Assembly (NCBI GenBank): GCA_963809695.1
Contig: CAWEKI010000006.1
Span: 186,001 to 250,000 of the forward strand
From: JAGDMJ01 sp963809695
GTDB taxonomy: Bacteria > Bacteroidota > Ignavibacteria > UBA10030 > UBA6906
Direction: 5' to 3'
Length of the DNA: 64,000 bases
In this document: piece by piece, positions 41,938 through 50,402 of the stretch
Position numbering within the stretch: position 1 is the first letter of the stretch
Layout: each line of letters opens with the position of its first letter
The notes under the pieces: model-generated
Databases searched by the model: none
The model's input: the letters and a program-made list of their open reading frames with translations, nothing else
What the model was told of the DNA's origin: nothing
Made by a program: the position numbers and the translations under genes

Positions 41938-44900
41938 TCAGGAGCCTTCCTTGAGGTAATTATATGATGCAACGATGCGTCCATCCCTGCCTACGAGCAG
42001 CAGCACCGCTCTTCCGGGTTCGACACGCACGCCGAATTCGGCCCCGCTCAAGCTGTCCCGAAACCTGGCCAGAGCCTTCCCGGCGCTTTCGGAGGTCAGC
42101 ACGTAGAGCGTTCCTTCCGGCAGTTGTGTCGGGCAGATCAGTATGCCCGGATCTTCACGGCTCGTCGTGTAGGCAGCGCTGACTCCTGCCCGTGTCATGG
42201 CATATTCATAGATGCGTCCAACATCGTCCAGCTGATCGGCCAGCTCAAGCGGGAACGGAAAGTAGAGTATGCGGCCCGCGCCCAGTGGCATGTCAAGGAA
42301 CGTCTGCCCCCCGTTCAGGACGCCCCGCTCGGCGTAGGTGGTCCTCTCGCCGGAATAGCTCAAGCGTGCAGAACCGCCCGGCCACGTTACGTCTGCTTCC
42401 CGGGCCGTCAGTGCCGCCGCGGAGTAGGCAACGCTCCACTCATGCGTGCGGTCCGGAACTGGTATCCAGTGTTCATCGGCATCAATGCGACCGGAGAGGA
42501 GGAGTGTAGCGCCCGCCCGGACGTTATTCATAAGCAGCTCCCAGGCAACCTGGCTTATCACCCAGGGAGCAGGAACGATGATCAGCTTCGTCTCGGGCAT
42601 CCGCTGCAACTGATATTCCCCGACCGCGAACGCCGTCCCCCGGGCATGTTGGTACAAAGCGCGCACGGCATTTTGCTGCACGACCACACTCCAGCTGCCG
42701 AACACCGAAAGCTGCAACGACTGCGGAAGCACCAGCGCCACCTCGGGCAGGCGCGCCCCCGTGGCGTACGGCTGCGCATTGCGGGCAAATGCGGCAATGC
42801 CGCGGACGGGATCCATCCACTGCTTCTGGGAGCCATCCCGCCGCAAGAGGCCAAAATCGTCGCTGCGTGTCCAGTCCCAGTGCAATACGCCGGCGTTCGC
42901 AGCAGCGAAGCCAAGCGCGAGTTTCCGCTCTACAAGCGGCGTGCCCTGCACATCGTCCCATCGTGATGAGCCGTCCATGGACCAGACTGGTTGCGGGCCA
43001 GTTTCGCCGATGAGGTTTGGCTTGGCGATGGTCTTTGCCGCGACCGAGTTCCATAGAAGTGCGTCATCCTTCCACCAACTGTGGTTCACCGTGTAGTTGA
43101 CCCGACCCTCGCCCCAGAACTGATTCAGCACGCGGTCTGTCACGCCCCCCTCATCCTGTCCGACAGTAATGAGTTGTTGCCGGGCACCGGCGCCGCGGAT
43201 GGCAGCAATAATCGTATCGGCCCACTGGCGGAAGGCATCCTGCGCAAACATGTTGTAGTCAAAGGCGCGGATAGCATGCGGGCTGCCCGTGCGTGCGAAC
43301 TCCAGGTCCGTGATGACCGGCAAGGGCACTCGCTCAAAGGTGCCCAGCTCCGCCGCGGTTGTTCGCCAGGCGCGGGCGAGCGTGTCGATGTTGTTGTATC
43401 GCTTTCCAAGCCATTGTTGCCAGGCGGACAACTCTCTGGGGTCGCCGTTTGGCGTGTTGCCTTTCCAGAGACGCTTGGGATTGCTGAAGCTAGGTTCGTT
43501 GATCAGGTCGAAGCTCAGGAACGGCACGTCCCGGAACCGGGAGACGATGGCACGCACATACGCGAGCTGCGCATCGATCGCGACCGGATCCAGGTATGGA
43601 TTGGATCCCGGTCCAAGGCGCCCTCCTTCCTGTCCCGGCCCCGGTTGCAGTTCCGTCTGCGGTTCAAACGCGAAGAAGGTGAAGATCACTTGCATATGGT
43701 GGCGGGCTGCTGCAAGCAGAAAGGCCTCGATAGCCCCTAACAGGCGCTCATCCGCTGCTCCGGTCACAACATCCAGATAGCGGGCTCGATTGAGCCAGAT
43801 GCCCGTGCGCACGGCCGTCATACCCTGCCGTTCTATTTCAGCAAAGTCCCTTTCCCATGCCCACGCGTTCCCTCCGATGCTGCCTCCCGTAAAGATGCCT
43901 CTCGAAAACGGGTCGGTGGAAAAGTAGTTCACGCCCGCCATCAGATAAGGCCTTCCATCGAGACGGAAGTAGTCCTGCCCGGCCTCCAGGTGCGCCCCTG
44001 AGTGTAGAAGGGCGGAATCCCGCACCCACACTCCTGATGTGTATCGGTCGGAGAGTGAATCGCCGATGAACAGGTTCGCACGCACGGTGTACAGTCCGGG
44101 CTTGCTGAGAGGAAGTGTGAGGCCGACTTCTTCATGCAGCATGCCGGCACATGTGGTTGTTCTTGATGCAAGGACTTTTGTTCCGGAGAGCAGTTCAATC
44201 GTCAGCTGCGCGGGTCCACTGCCCCGCAACACGTCGACTGCACCGTTAACGCACTCGCCCGGATCAAGGGTGAGTTGTTCCAAATCGAGCCAGAGGCGAA
44301 CGCCGCCGCGAGAAGCATAGATGGCAGCCCTGCGCACCAGCCCGACGCCATCGGAAGAATTCCAGAACGCGGGTTCCGCATCGAAGCTGAGGTAGACGCG
44401 CCGCCGCGGGGGCAGGCCGCGGCCCACGAGATCTTCAGCCACGACCGGAGCAGCACGACGATTGCCGGCCGCATCGACGAAGAAACCGAGTCCACGGTAC
44501 CTCCCGCCAAAACCCGCATTCACGAACACACGGCGCGCGTCGAGCGATCCGCCGTGGAACCAGGGCGCCTCCTCATCCCACAGGAACGTCCACGGCCCGT
44601 GCTGCGGAGCGACATACGATTGCGCGATACCAAGAGAGAGCGCATAGGTGTTTTGCGGGCGCTCGGCACGCCAGCCGGTACCGTCCTGGCGAACAGGCAC
44701 GAAGAACGGCCTCCCTCCCAGTACAAGGAGGTTGCCTCGATCCAAATGCCTGCGGATCGCGCTCCATGCTTCAACGGGGAGGGCGGAGCCGAAGGGCAGC
44801 ACGAGCAGATCTCCTTCGGCCAGCAGGGTGTCAGACTTCAGCTCGGCAAGCCCGGCAAAGCGAGGGTGCAGAGGCGCGAACGTATGCTCGAGGACCGCCC

Positions 44901-45033
44901 GGCTGAAGGGGCTGTTCTCAACGGCCGGGAAATTCTTTTCAAAGAAGACGACTGTCCCGCCGAAGCCCGGCATGGCGCCCGCCAGGATGAGCGGAACCAG
45001 GAATGCGGTTCTCAACCAATTACGGACGATCAT
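41938..45033 (-). CDS. Secreted three-part glycoside hydrolase (clan GH-A, GH5-like)
   Basis: 1031 aa from the ATG at 45033. An upstream frame extends into the DUF1697 gene and is rejected. A signal peptide (TAFLVPLILAGAMPGFGG) is followed by an amidotransferase-like domain (about 30-190, DLLVLPFGSALPVEAW). A beta-sandwich lies near 250-340, and a TIM barrel begins near 350 (YFRLDGRPYLMAGVNYFS). The acid/base Glu is in DLINEPS near 511 and the nucleophile Glu in LIGETGPQ near 676, the GH-A arrangement. The C-terminal 280 residues carry another Rossmann-like segment (VALVLPQSLQL) and a beta domain, as in GH42-type beta-galactosidases. Substrate unknown; probably plant or microbial polysaccharide. 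Confidence 0.82.
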   Translation of the reverse strand: MIVRNWLRTAFLVPLILAGAMPGFGGTVVFFEKNFPAVENSPFSRAVLEHTFAPLHPRFAGLAELKSDTLLAEGDLLVLPFGSALPVEAWSAIRRHLDRGNLLVLGGRPFFVPVRQDGTGWRAERPQNTYALSLGIAQSYVAPQHGPWTFLWDEEAPWFHGGSLDARRVFVNAGFGGRYRGLGFFVDAAGNRRAAPVVAEDLVGRGLPPRRRVYLSFDAEPAFWNSSDGVGLVRRAAIYASRGGVRLWLDLEQLTLDPGECVNGAVDVLRGSGPAQLTIELLSGTKVLASRTTTCAGMLHEEVGLTLPLSKPGLYTVRANLFIGDSLSDRYTSGVWVRDSALLHSGAHLEAGQDYFRLDGRPYLMAGVNYFSTDPFSRGIFTGGSIGGNAWAWERDFAEIERQGMTAVRTGIWLNRARYLDVVTGAADERLLGAIEAFLLAAARHHMQVIFTFFAFEPQTELQPGPGQEGGRLGPGSNPYLDPVAIDAQLAYVRAIVSRFRDVPFLSFDLINEPSFSNPKRLWKGNTPNGDPRELSAWQQWLGKRYNNIDTLARAWRTTAAELGTFERVPLPVITDLEFARTGSPHAIRAFDYNMFAQDAFRQWADTIIAAIRGAGARQQLITVGQDEGGVTDRVLNQFWGEGRVNYTVNHSWWKDDALLWNSVAAKTIAKPNLIGETGPQPVWSMDGSSRWDDVQGTPLVERKLALGFAAANAGVLHWDWTRSDDFGLLRRDGSQKQWMDPVRGIAAFARNAQPYATGARLPEVALVLPQSLQLSVFGSWSVVVQQNAVRALYQHARGTAFAVGEYQLQRMPETKLIIVPAPWVISQVAWELLMNNVRAGATLLLSGRIDADEHWIPVPDRTHEWSVAYSAAALTAREADVTWPGGSARLSYSGERTTYAERGVLNGGQTFLDMPLGAGRILYFPFPLELADQLDDVGRIYEYAMTRAGVSAAYTTSREDPGILICPTQLPEGTLYVLTSESAGKALARFRDSLSGAEFGVRVEPGRAVLLLVGRDGRIVASYNYLKEGS

Positions 45034-45082
45034 GTTCAGGCCAGGAGATAAGTGAGGGGCACATAAGCGACTCTGCCATCGC

Positions 45083-45637
45083 TTACGCTTTGATGTTCGA
45101 AGCCATGGCATACAAGGTATTGACCGTCTTCCAGTTCCTTGTCGTGGCCCTTACCTTGAGCTGTTTCTCAAAGAATGTATTCGAAAGAAGTGTCTTCCCG
45201 TAGCCGTTCGGGCAATACAGATAGACCTCGGTTCCTGCAATTTTATGCCGGTGTGTGGATTTTGCTGCCGCCAGCTCCAGAGATTTCACAAGTGCTGCTT
45301 CCGCTTTTGTTTTCAGGAACGTGACATAGAGCCTGTTTTCTTCAATCTTTTCCGCGCCGAGGAACGGACATGCGGTGATCACCCTGGCAAGCTCAGCCGG
45401 CCGCCGTGTGATGACTGTGACCAGAAATCCGAATTTCTTTTCAATTGCACGTTCAATCGATGTGCCGATAGTAACGGGATCGGAGCGATTGGTTTGATAA
45501 ACGACGTTACCGCTCTGGATGTAGGTGGAGACATTCGTCAGCCCGAGCGACTCACAGAGAGCCTTCAGCTCAGCCATCTTGATCATGTTGTGCCCGCTGA
45601 CGTTGATACCGCGAAGGAGCGAGACATATGAAATCAT
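45083..45637 (-). CDS. DUF1697 protein
   Basis: 184 aa starting at ATG 45637 with GGAGG 6 bases upstream. The family hallmark is at the N-terminus: YVSLLRGINVSGHN, MAELKALCESLGL and VSTYIQSGNVVY. RRPAELARVI and the C-terminal VYLYCPNGYGKTLLSNTFFEK follow. DUF1697 proteins are small cytoplasmic proteins of unknown function. The start of the large glycosidase lies 49 bp downstream on the same strand. It belongs to a run of small accessory genes (45083-49009). Confidence 0.93.
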   Translation of the reverse strand: MISYVSLLRGINVSGHNMIKMAELKALCESLGLTNVSTYIQSGNVVYQTNRSDPVTIGTSIERAIEKKFGFLVTVITRRPAELARVITACPFLGAEKIEENRLYVTFLKTKAEAALVKSLELAAAKSTHRHKIAGTEVYLYCPNGYGKTLLSNTFFEKQLKVRATTRNWKTVNTLYAMASNIKA

Positions 45638-45721
45638 ATCAACCTCCATAAAGGTGCTCAGTCGCTCGGTGTTACAAAAAACGTAAACGAGACGAGGGGC
45701 TGCGTTCTCTCTCACTTCTGC

Positions 45722-46303
45722 TCACTTGCCGTTACCGGGACGCAGGAGATCAACTCTTGCCTCTCGTTCCGAGGTCGCTATCAGTATATCCAGCCTCTTC
45801 TTTCTCGTCGCGTCCTGTTTCGCGCTCATGATCCACCAGAGGATCGTCCTCCGGTAGCCCGGCGGCTGCAACTGAAAGAATTCCCATGCCTTCTTGCGCA
45901 TGTGGAATTGTTTCTCCATCGCCCGGTTCAACTTCACCTGCGCACGCTCAAACGAATACCGGTTTGTTTTCTTGAGATCCCTTGCAGAGAAGACTCTTAC
46001 GCCCGCAGCATGCATGTGGCCAAGCTCCACAAGTTCCTTCGCTCGTTTCACATTCACTGCGCTCCAGATGCTCCCCGGCTTCCGTGGCGTGACGCGGATG
46101 ACATAGCTCTCCTCACCCAGGGACTTGCGCACGCCGTCAATCCATCCAAAGCAGAGCAGCTGATCCACCGCTTCAGGCCAGGTGATGCTCGGCTTGCCGG
46201 AGGATTTCTTGTAGAAGCCCACCCAGAGCTCTCTCTCGGTTCCGTGATGCCTTTCAAGCCAGCGACGGAATCCAACCGGTGTGGGAAAGAAAGTCGGTGT
46301 CAT
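45722..46303 (-). CDS. YdeI/OmpD-associated family protein
   Basis: 193 aa. The N-terminal motif FRRWLERHHGTERELWVGFYK and then SITWPEAVDQLLCFGWIDG and SYVIRVTPRKPGSIWSAVN match the YdeI/OmpD-associated family. In E. coli and Salmonella YdeI has been linked to antimicrobial peptide resistance, but most members are uncharacterised. Cytoplasmic, with no signal peptide. The C-terminal half is Lys/Arg-rich and helical (YRRTILWWIMSAKQDATRKKR). It lies 84 bp upstream of the DUF1697 gene. Confidence 0.92.
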   Translation of the reverse strand: MTPTFFPTPVGFRRWLERHHGTERELWVGFYKKSSGKPSITWPEAVDQLLCFGWIDGVRKSLGEESYVIRVTPRKPGSIWSAVNVKRAKELVELGHMHAAGVRVFSARDLKKTNRYSFERAQVKLNRAMEKQFHMRKKAWEFFQLQPPGYRRTILWWIMSAKQDATRKKRLDILIATSEREARVDLLRPGNGK

Positions 46304-46336
46304 GCGCGCATCCTGAAAAACTCAAGGCATGCCTCT

Positions 46337-46930
46337 TTAGGTTCCATGGATGGTTTTGTGGCCCTTCGTGGAAAGCAATCTATCAGCAAGTGTGATTCCG
46401 GCACCCACGGCAAAGCCGATCCAGAGGCCGAAGCCTGCTGTAGTGCTAATCATTTTCATGTCCATCGCACCACCCGTATTCTCCATGGCAAACGCCTGCT
46501 CGACAGCAAGGAGGATAACCGCCGCTACACCGTAAACGAGGCCGTAGATTCCCGCAAGAATCACTCCCGAGTAGGCATAGTTGATATCTGCCCCCTTCCT
46601 GAAATATCTGAAGTAGATGAAAACGCTCGTGCCTATCGCAGCAACATAGAAGATGTCACGGAGGATATATGCGGGGCGTGTGGATCCAGTCGTCACCAGG
46701 GTGAGCAAAAATAAAATAAGCAGTCCGAGATATGCGTCACGTGCCCGAAGATAGACGAGGAGGTAGTAGAAGACAGAGGCCACCACGGCACTCCAGAGGA
46801 ATTGGAACGAACCGTGCAATCGGTTGAAAACGCCATCCTGAAAAAACAGGAATCCTACTACAACGGAGCAGATGATGGGAACCAGAGCGTGAAATATGAA
46901 CTGTTGTACTTTCGAACCTGCGGGAGCCAT
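46337..46930 (-). CDS. Multi-spanning membrane protein of unknown function
   Basis: 197 aa with about six predicted membrane helices (IFHALVPIICSVVVGFLFF, FLWSAVVASVFYYLLVYL, AYLGLLILFLLTLVTTG, DIFYVAAIGTSVFIYFRY, YSGVILAGIYGLVYGVAAVI, TTAGFGLWIGFAVGAGITL). No catalytic motif or known family is visible. AAAGGA lies 7 bases before the ATG, and a consensus promoter is 80 bp upstream. It is followed by the YdeI-like gene. Confidence 0.75.
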   Translation of the reverse strand: MAPAGSKVQQFIFHALVPIICSVVVGFLFFQDGVFNRLHGSFQFLWSAVVASVFYYLLVYLRARDAYLGLLILFLLTLVTTGSTRPAYILRDIFYVAAIGTSVFIYFRYFRKGADINYAYSGVILAGIYGLVYGVAAVILLAVEQAFAMENTGGAMDMKMISTTAGFGLWIGFAVGAGITLADRLLSTKGHKTIHGT

Positions 46931-47011
46931 GGAGGTGTCCTTTCATAAAGAGCGGACAACAGGGGGAATCCAACAGTGGCAGGCAAGAAGAACCGAATTG
47001 TCACTGCGAAG

Positions 47012-47040
47012 AATGTAGCAGGAGATGAGGCAATTGTCAA
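47012..47040 (-). promoter_or_regulatory. Promoter of the membrane-protein gene at 46930
   Basis: On the minus strand TTGACA (47040-47035), a 17-bp spacer and TACATT (47017-47012). The start near 47005 gives a 75-nt leader. It lies between the DoxX gene end and the membrane-protein gene, so the two are probably separate transcripts. Confidence 0.65.
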
Positions 47041-47053
47041 GCGGGCGACTGCC

Positions 47054-47470
47054 TCAAAGCCGATGCCAGAACAGCTCATCAAGGCTCCACTCGCCAGCGC
47101 CGTTCGCCGCAAAGAACAGAAAGATGAAGCAGAACAGCACGGCAGGCATCCCCTGGTTGACAATCGGCCAGATAGCCTGGGGTGCATGCACCTGCCAGTA
47201 GGCGACTGCCATCTCACCAGAGAGGACGAACGCAACAGGGCGCGTCAGAAGGCCCAGGAGAATTGCCGTGCCCCCGAAGAACTCGAGAATTCCTGCAATC
47301 CCGAGTTCGGTCAGCAGCGGTACAGTTTGCATGCCAGGCACTCCGCCGAACCAGCCGAACAGCTTCATGCCCCCTACCTGGAGAAACAGAAAGCCCGAAA
47401 CAACACGGAGCAGGAAAAGGCTAACTTGCTTCGCCCGGTCCCAGAAGAGTGTATGGCTGTCCGTGCTCAC
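47054..47470 (-). CDS. DoxX-family membrane protein
   Basis: 138 aa. GTG at 47470 is chosen because GGAGG sits 7 bases upstream and it overlaps the reductase stop as GTGA. Four membrane helices carry the DoxX signature: LRVVSGFLFLQVGGMKLFGWFGG near 15-37, LLTELGIAGILEFFGGTAILLGLLTRPVA near 50-78, and GEMAVAYWQVHAPQ. DoxX proteins are membrane components linked to redox or quinone metabolism, though most are uncharacterised. It is translationally coupled to the RibD-C reductase upstream. Confidence 0.9.
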   Translation of the reverse strand: MSTDSHTLFWDRAKQVSLFLLRVVSGFLFLQVGGMKLFGWFGGVPGMQTVPLLTELGIAGILEFFGGTAILLGLLTRPVAFVLSGEMAVAYWQVHAPQAIWPIVNQGMPAVLFCFIFLFFAANGAGEWSLDELFWHRL

Positions 47471-48030
47471 TTCAATTCCTCCGGCTTGTAGCACAACATA
47501 ACGTTGCCTGAACGGAAGGTCCTTGACTCCAGTAGTTTCAGGCTCTGCCTGCCGTTCAGGCCATTGAACAAGCTTTTTCCTGCGCCCAGGATGACCGGAT
47601 TGACCAGGATCCGATACTCATCGACCAGGCGTTGTTGCATCAGCGCTACTGCCAGGTCTGAACTCCCAAAGATCGCTATATCCCTGCCGGGCTGTTGCTT
47701 CAGTTTGCGGACTTCCTCGACGAAGTCCCCATTCAGCAACGTGCTGTTCTCCCAGTCAACGCTCTTGAGGGTCCGTGAAACGACCACTTTACGCAGGGAG
47801 TTCATTTTGCCGGCGACGATTGGATCATCTGTCCTTGCATGCTCCGACGGCCAGTAACTCGCCATGAGCTCGTAGGTCACCCTCCCGAACAGAAGAGTGT
47901 CTAGAGTGTCAAGGAAGCTGATAGCCAGGTCATTGAACTCCTCGTCGACATTGTGCCAGTCAATTTCTCGGTTTGGCCCTTCGAAATATCCGTCGAGGCT
48001 TACCATCATCTGCAAAATGATCTTTCTCAT
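47467..48030 (-). CDS. Dihydrofolate-reductase/RibD-C family protein
   Basis: 187 aa. Motifs: ILQMMVSLDGYFEGPNREIDW at the N-terminus, LLFGRVTYELMASYWP near 50, VVVSRTLKS, IAIFGSSDLAVALMQ near 120, and VNPVILGAGKSLF. This is the stand-alone RibD-C (YyaP/YwjB-like) group, NADPH-binding by fold, with unknown substrate. It has a close paralogue at 59979-60539. The ribosome site AGAGGA lies 9 bases before the ATG. Confidence 0.92.
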   Translation of the reverse strand: MRKIILQMMVSLDGYFEGPNREIDWHNVDEEFNDLAISFLDTLDTLLFGRVTYELMASYWPSEHARTDDPIVAGKMNSLRKVVVSRTLKSVDWENSTLLNGDFVEEVRKLKQQPGRDIAIFGSSDLAVALMQQRLVDEYRILVNPVILGAGKSLFNGLNGRQSLKLLESRTFRSGNVMLCYKPEELK

Positions 48031-48123
48031 GTTCCGAATCCTCTTGGTCAGTCTTCAGTTCGTAGTGGAAAGAGCGGTGCGCCGATACGCATTTGCGTGG
48101 CAACAGTACCGCTATGCCGCTGA

Positions 48124-48534
48124 TTATCCAACCTTGCCCGTGACTCTGGTCCGCCGCCGATCAGAGCTCTCTTCGATCATCGCGCTGAGGTCCGCTGCCG
48201 GCCGGACCTCGAAGCACCCGCCCATGCGGATGCTTGGATGCCTGGACATCAGTTGGATGGCATGGTCCAGGTCTCTGGCCTCAAGGATCATGATCCCGCC
48301 CAGTTGTTCTTTTGTTTCGGCAAACGGCCCATCGGTGATGGAGACCCTGCCGCCCTGATGGCGCAGCGTCGTGGCATTGCGGACGCTCTGGAGCGCTTCT
48401 CCGCCGACAAAGTGCCCATTCTTCCGAAGCTCGTCGTCGTATGCGAAGCATTCATCCACGAAGGCGTTGCGCTCCGCCTCAGACATCGTATCCCAGCGCG
48501 ACTCTTCCATGTAGCCAAGGCAGATGTATTTCAT
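48124..48534 (-). CDS. YciI/DGPF-family protein
   Basis: 136 aa. The YCII-related dimeric alpha-beta-barrel is shown by MKYICLGYMEESRWDTMSEAERNAF, ATTLRHQGGRVSITDGPFAETKEQLGG (the DGPF box) and ARDLDHAIQLMSRHPSI. These small proteins are often encoded with ECF sigma factors, which I do not see here. A strong GAGGAGG site lies 7 bases upstream. The role is unknown; the fold supports small-molecule chemistry. Confidence 0.92.
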   Translation of the reverse strand: MKYICLGYMEESRWDTMSEAERNAFVDECFAYDDELRKNGHFVGGEALQSVRNATTLRHQGGRVSITDGPFAETKEQLGGIMILEARDLDHAIQLMSRHPSIRMGGCFEVRPAADLSAMIEESSDRRRTRVTGKVG

Positions 48535-48565
48535 GGGTGTTCCTCCTCATTGATTCTGTGTACAA

Positions 48566-49009
48566 TCACTTTGCTCTTTTGTTTTTCTCCAGCTCCGCTA
48601 TCACCGTCGGGCTCTCCCCGGCCTTCCGCACCTCCTCCGGGAAATCTTCCATCTCGAACACCTGCCGCACCTCAATCACGTCTCCTTCCTGAGCGGGGAC
48701 TCTTTTTGCCCACGCAATTGCCTCGTCCCTGGACTTGACGTTGATCATCCAGTAGCCCCCCAGGACTTCCTTGGCTTCGGTGAAGGGACCATCGGTGACC
48801 TTTGGCCTGCCGCCGGAGAAGGAAATCCGGGCACCTGTGGTCGCCGGATGGAGCCCATCAAGAGAGAGAAGAGCCCCTGTCTTCGCCAGTTCTTCGTTGT
48901 ATTTGGTCATCTTCGCCACATCCTCGGCGCCCGGGGCAAAATCGCTTGCAATGTTCCGGCCATTCTTGCCCTGGTAGACCTTTGGAATCATAAGCATCAT
49001 AAAACGCAT
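48566..49009 (-). CDS. YciI/DGPF-family protein
   Basis: 147 aa from the ATG at 49009 with AGGAG 8 bases upstream; an upstream in-frame extension has no support. Motifs: MRFMMLMIPKVYQ, YNEELAKTGALLSLDGLHP, KVTDGPFTEAKEVLGGYWMI and RDEAIAWAKRVP. It is the second of two adjacent YciI-type genes 31 bp apart, sharing the DGPF box but otherwise diverged, as is common in PhnB/YciI clusters. Nothing recognisable lies in the 256-bp gap 49010-49266 to its right. Confidence 0.92.
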   Translation of the reverse strand: MRFMMLMIPKVYQGKNGRNIASDFAPGAEDVAKMTKYNEELAKTGALLSLDGLHPATTGARISFSGGRPKVTDGPFTEAKEVLGGYWMINVKSRDEAIAWAKRVPAQEGDVIEVRQVFEMEDFPEEVRKAGESPTVIAELEKNKRAK

Positions 49010-49266
49010 GGTGGTAGCTCCTTTTTGTTTAGGTATGACTAGCGCTTCATTACATAGTCGAATGGCAAAAGGCGAATTCGACACCGGATAGATGACTCCA
49101 GGCGGTATGCTCATTTTTTCCGTCCCACGCTGCCATCAGCTAACAACTTCGAGCTGGTCTCAGTTCTCACGGGGGCCTGGCAGGAACCACTACGTCGTGT
49201 TGTCTGAGGGCTTGCTTCTGCCATCTCGATGCTGTAAGTTTAGTGATCTCTCACCAGGGGTAATCA

Positions 49267-50400
49267 GTGGATAGACGCAGATTTCTCAAAGTCCTCAGCA
49301 CCGGCACTGTTGTCCTTGCCGCCGGACGGCTCATCCCGGTGCACAACATGTTTGCAGCAGGGACCCTCCCGCCAAAGCACAAGTACTGGGCGTGGGTCAC
49401 TCGACAATTCAACCCGTCTCCAGACGACTGGAAACGGCATTTTGCCCTGATGCGGGAATCGGGCATCAACGCCATTTTGCCGGAAATCTACGACAGTCGC
49501 CATGCATTCTACGGAAGCGCGCATCTACCGGTCGCTGAAAACCGCCTCGAGAAAATCCTTCCGCTGGCAAAAGCAGAAGGCCTGGAGGTTCATGCCTGGA
49601 TGTGGTCGATGCCGTGCAACGTCGAGGAGGTGGTCAGGGATCACCCCGAATGGTATGTCGTGAACCGGAAAGGTGAATCCGCCGCGAAGAAACCCTCGTA
49701 TGTTCCCTATTACAAATTCCTCTGTCCGTCACACCCCGAAGTACAGGACTTTGTGCGGACAACCGTGACAGAGCTCTGCCAGTACAACGAGCTCGCCGGC
49801 GTGCACTTTGATTACATTCGCTTTCCCGACGTGATCCTGCCCCCGGCCTTGCAGCCTAAATATGGCATCACGCAAGACCGGGAGTACCCCGAGTACGATT
49901 ATTGCTACTGTCCTGTCTGCCGGCATGATTTTGAACAAGAGACAGGCACCGACCCGATGGAAATCAGCGATCCTGCCGGGAGCGATGCATGGCAGCAATT
50001 CCGGTACAACAGGATCAGCCACCTGGTCAATGACATTCTCATTCCCGTAGTGCATGGGCAGAAGAAGATGGCCTCCGCGGCCGTGTTTCCCAATTGGAAA
50101 AATGTGCGGCAGCAATGGTCGGCATGGCATCTCGACGCCGCGCTACCCATGCTCTACAATGGATTCTACAACGAAGGAATCGATTGGATCGGAGAGCAAA
50201 CGAAGAAGGAAGTGGAAGGCATGCAAAACCATGCCCCGATCTACAGCGGTCTTTTTGTTCACCAATTTGCGGCGGAGGAGATGTCGCATGCGGTACGGGT
50301 TTCGCTGGACGCCGGCGCCTCTGGAGTGGCTCTCTTCGCTTCTCCGTTGATGACGGAAGAGCAGTGGACAGCATTTGCACAGGCGGTGAAGACGGGGTGA
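49267..50400 (+). CDS. GHL10-like secreted glycoside hydrolase family protein
   Basis: 377 aa starting at GTG 49267 with AGGGG 6 bases upstream. The N-terminus is a Tat-type signal (MDRRRFLKVLSTGTVVLAAG). The TIM-barrel resembles the glycosyl-hydrolase-like 10 (DUF187) family: KYWAWVTRQFNPSPDDWKRH, MRESGINAILPEIYDS, GLEVHAWMWSMPC, LCPSHPEVQDFVRTTVTEL and AGVHFDYIRFPD near residue 175. Two Cys-x-x-Cys-type pairs lie near 218. The enzyme probably acts on an exported carbohydrate; the substrate is unknown. A convergent sialidase-like gene ends 3 bp away. Confidence 0.85.
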   Translation: MDRRRFLKVLSTGTVVLAAGRLIPVHNMFAAGTLPPKHKYWAWVTRQFNPSPDDWKRHFALMRESGINAILPEIYDSRHAFYGSAHLPVAENRLEKILPLAKAEGLEVHAWMWSMPCNVEEVVRDHPEWYVVNRKGESAAKKPSYVPYYKFLCPSHPEVQDFVRTTVTELCQYNELAGVHFDYIRFPDVILPPALQPKYGITQDREYPEYDYCYCPVCRHDFEQETGTDPMEISDPAGSDAWQQFRYNRISHLVNDILIPVVHGQKKMASAAVFPNWKNVRQQWSAWHLDAALPMLYNGFYNEGIDWIGEQTKKEVEGMQNHAPIYSGLFVHQFAAEEMSHAVRVSLDAGASGVALFASPLMTEEQWTAFAQAVKTG

Positions 50401-50402
50401 AC

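Noticed and set aside
47054..47494. DoxX start at 47494
   Set aside because: GTG 47470 has GGAGG at correct spacing and couples to the upstream stop; the longer start has no ribosome site.
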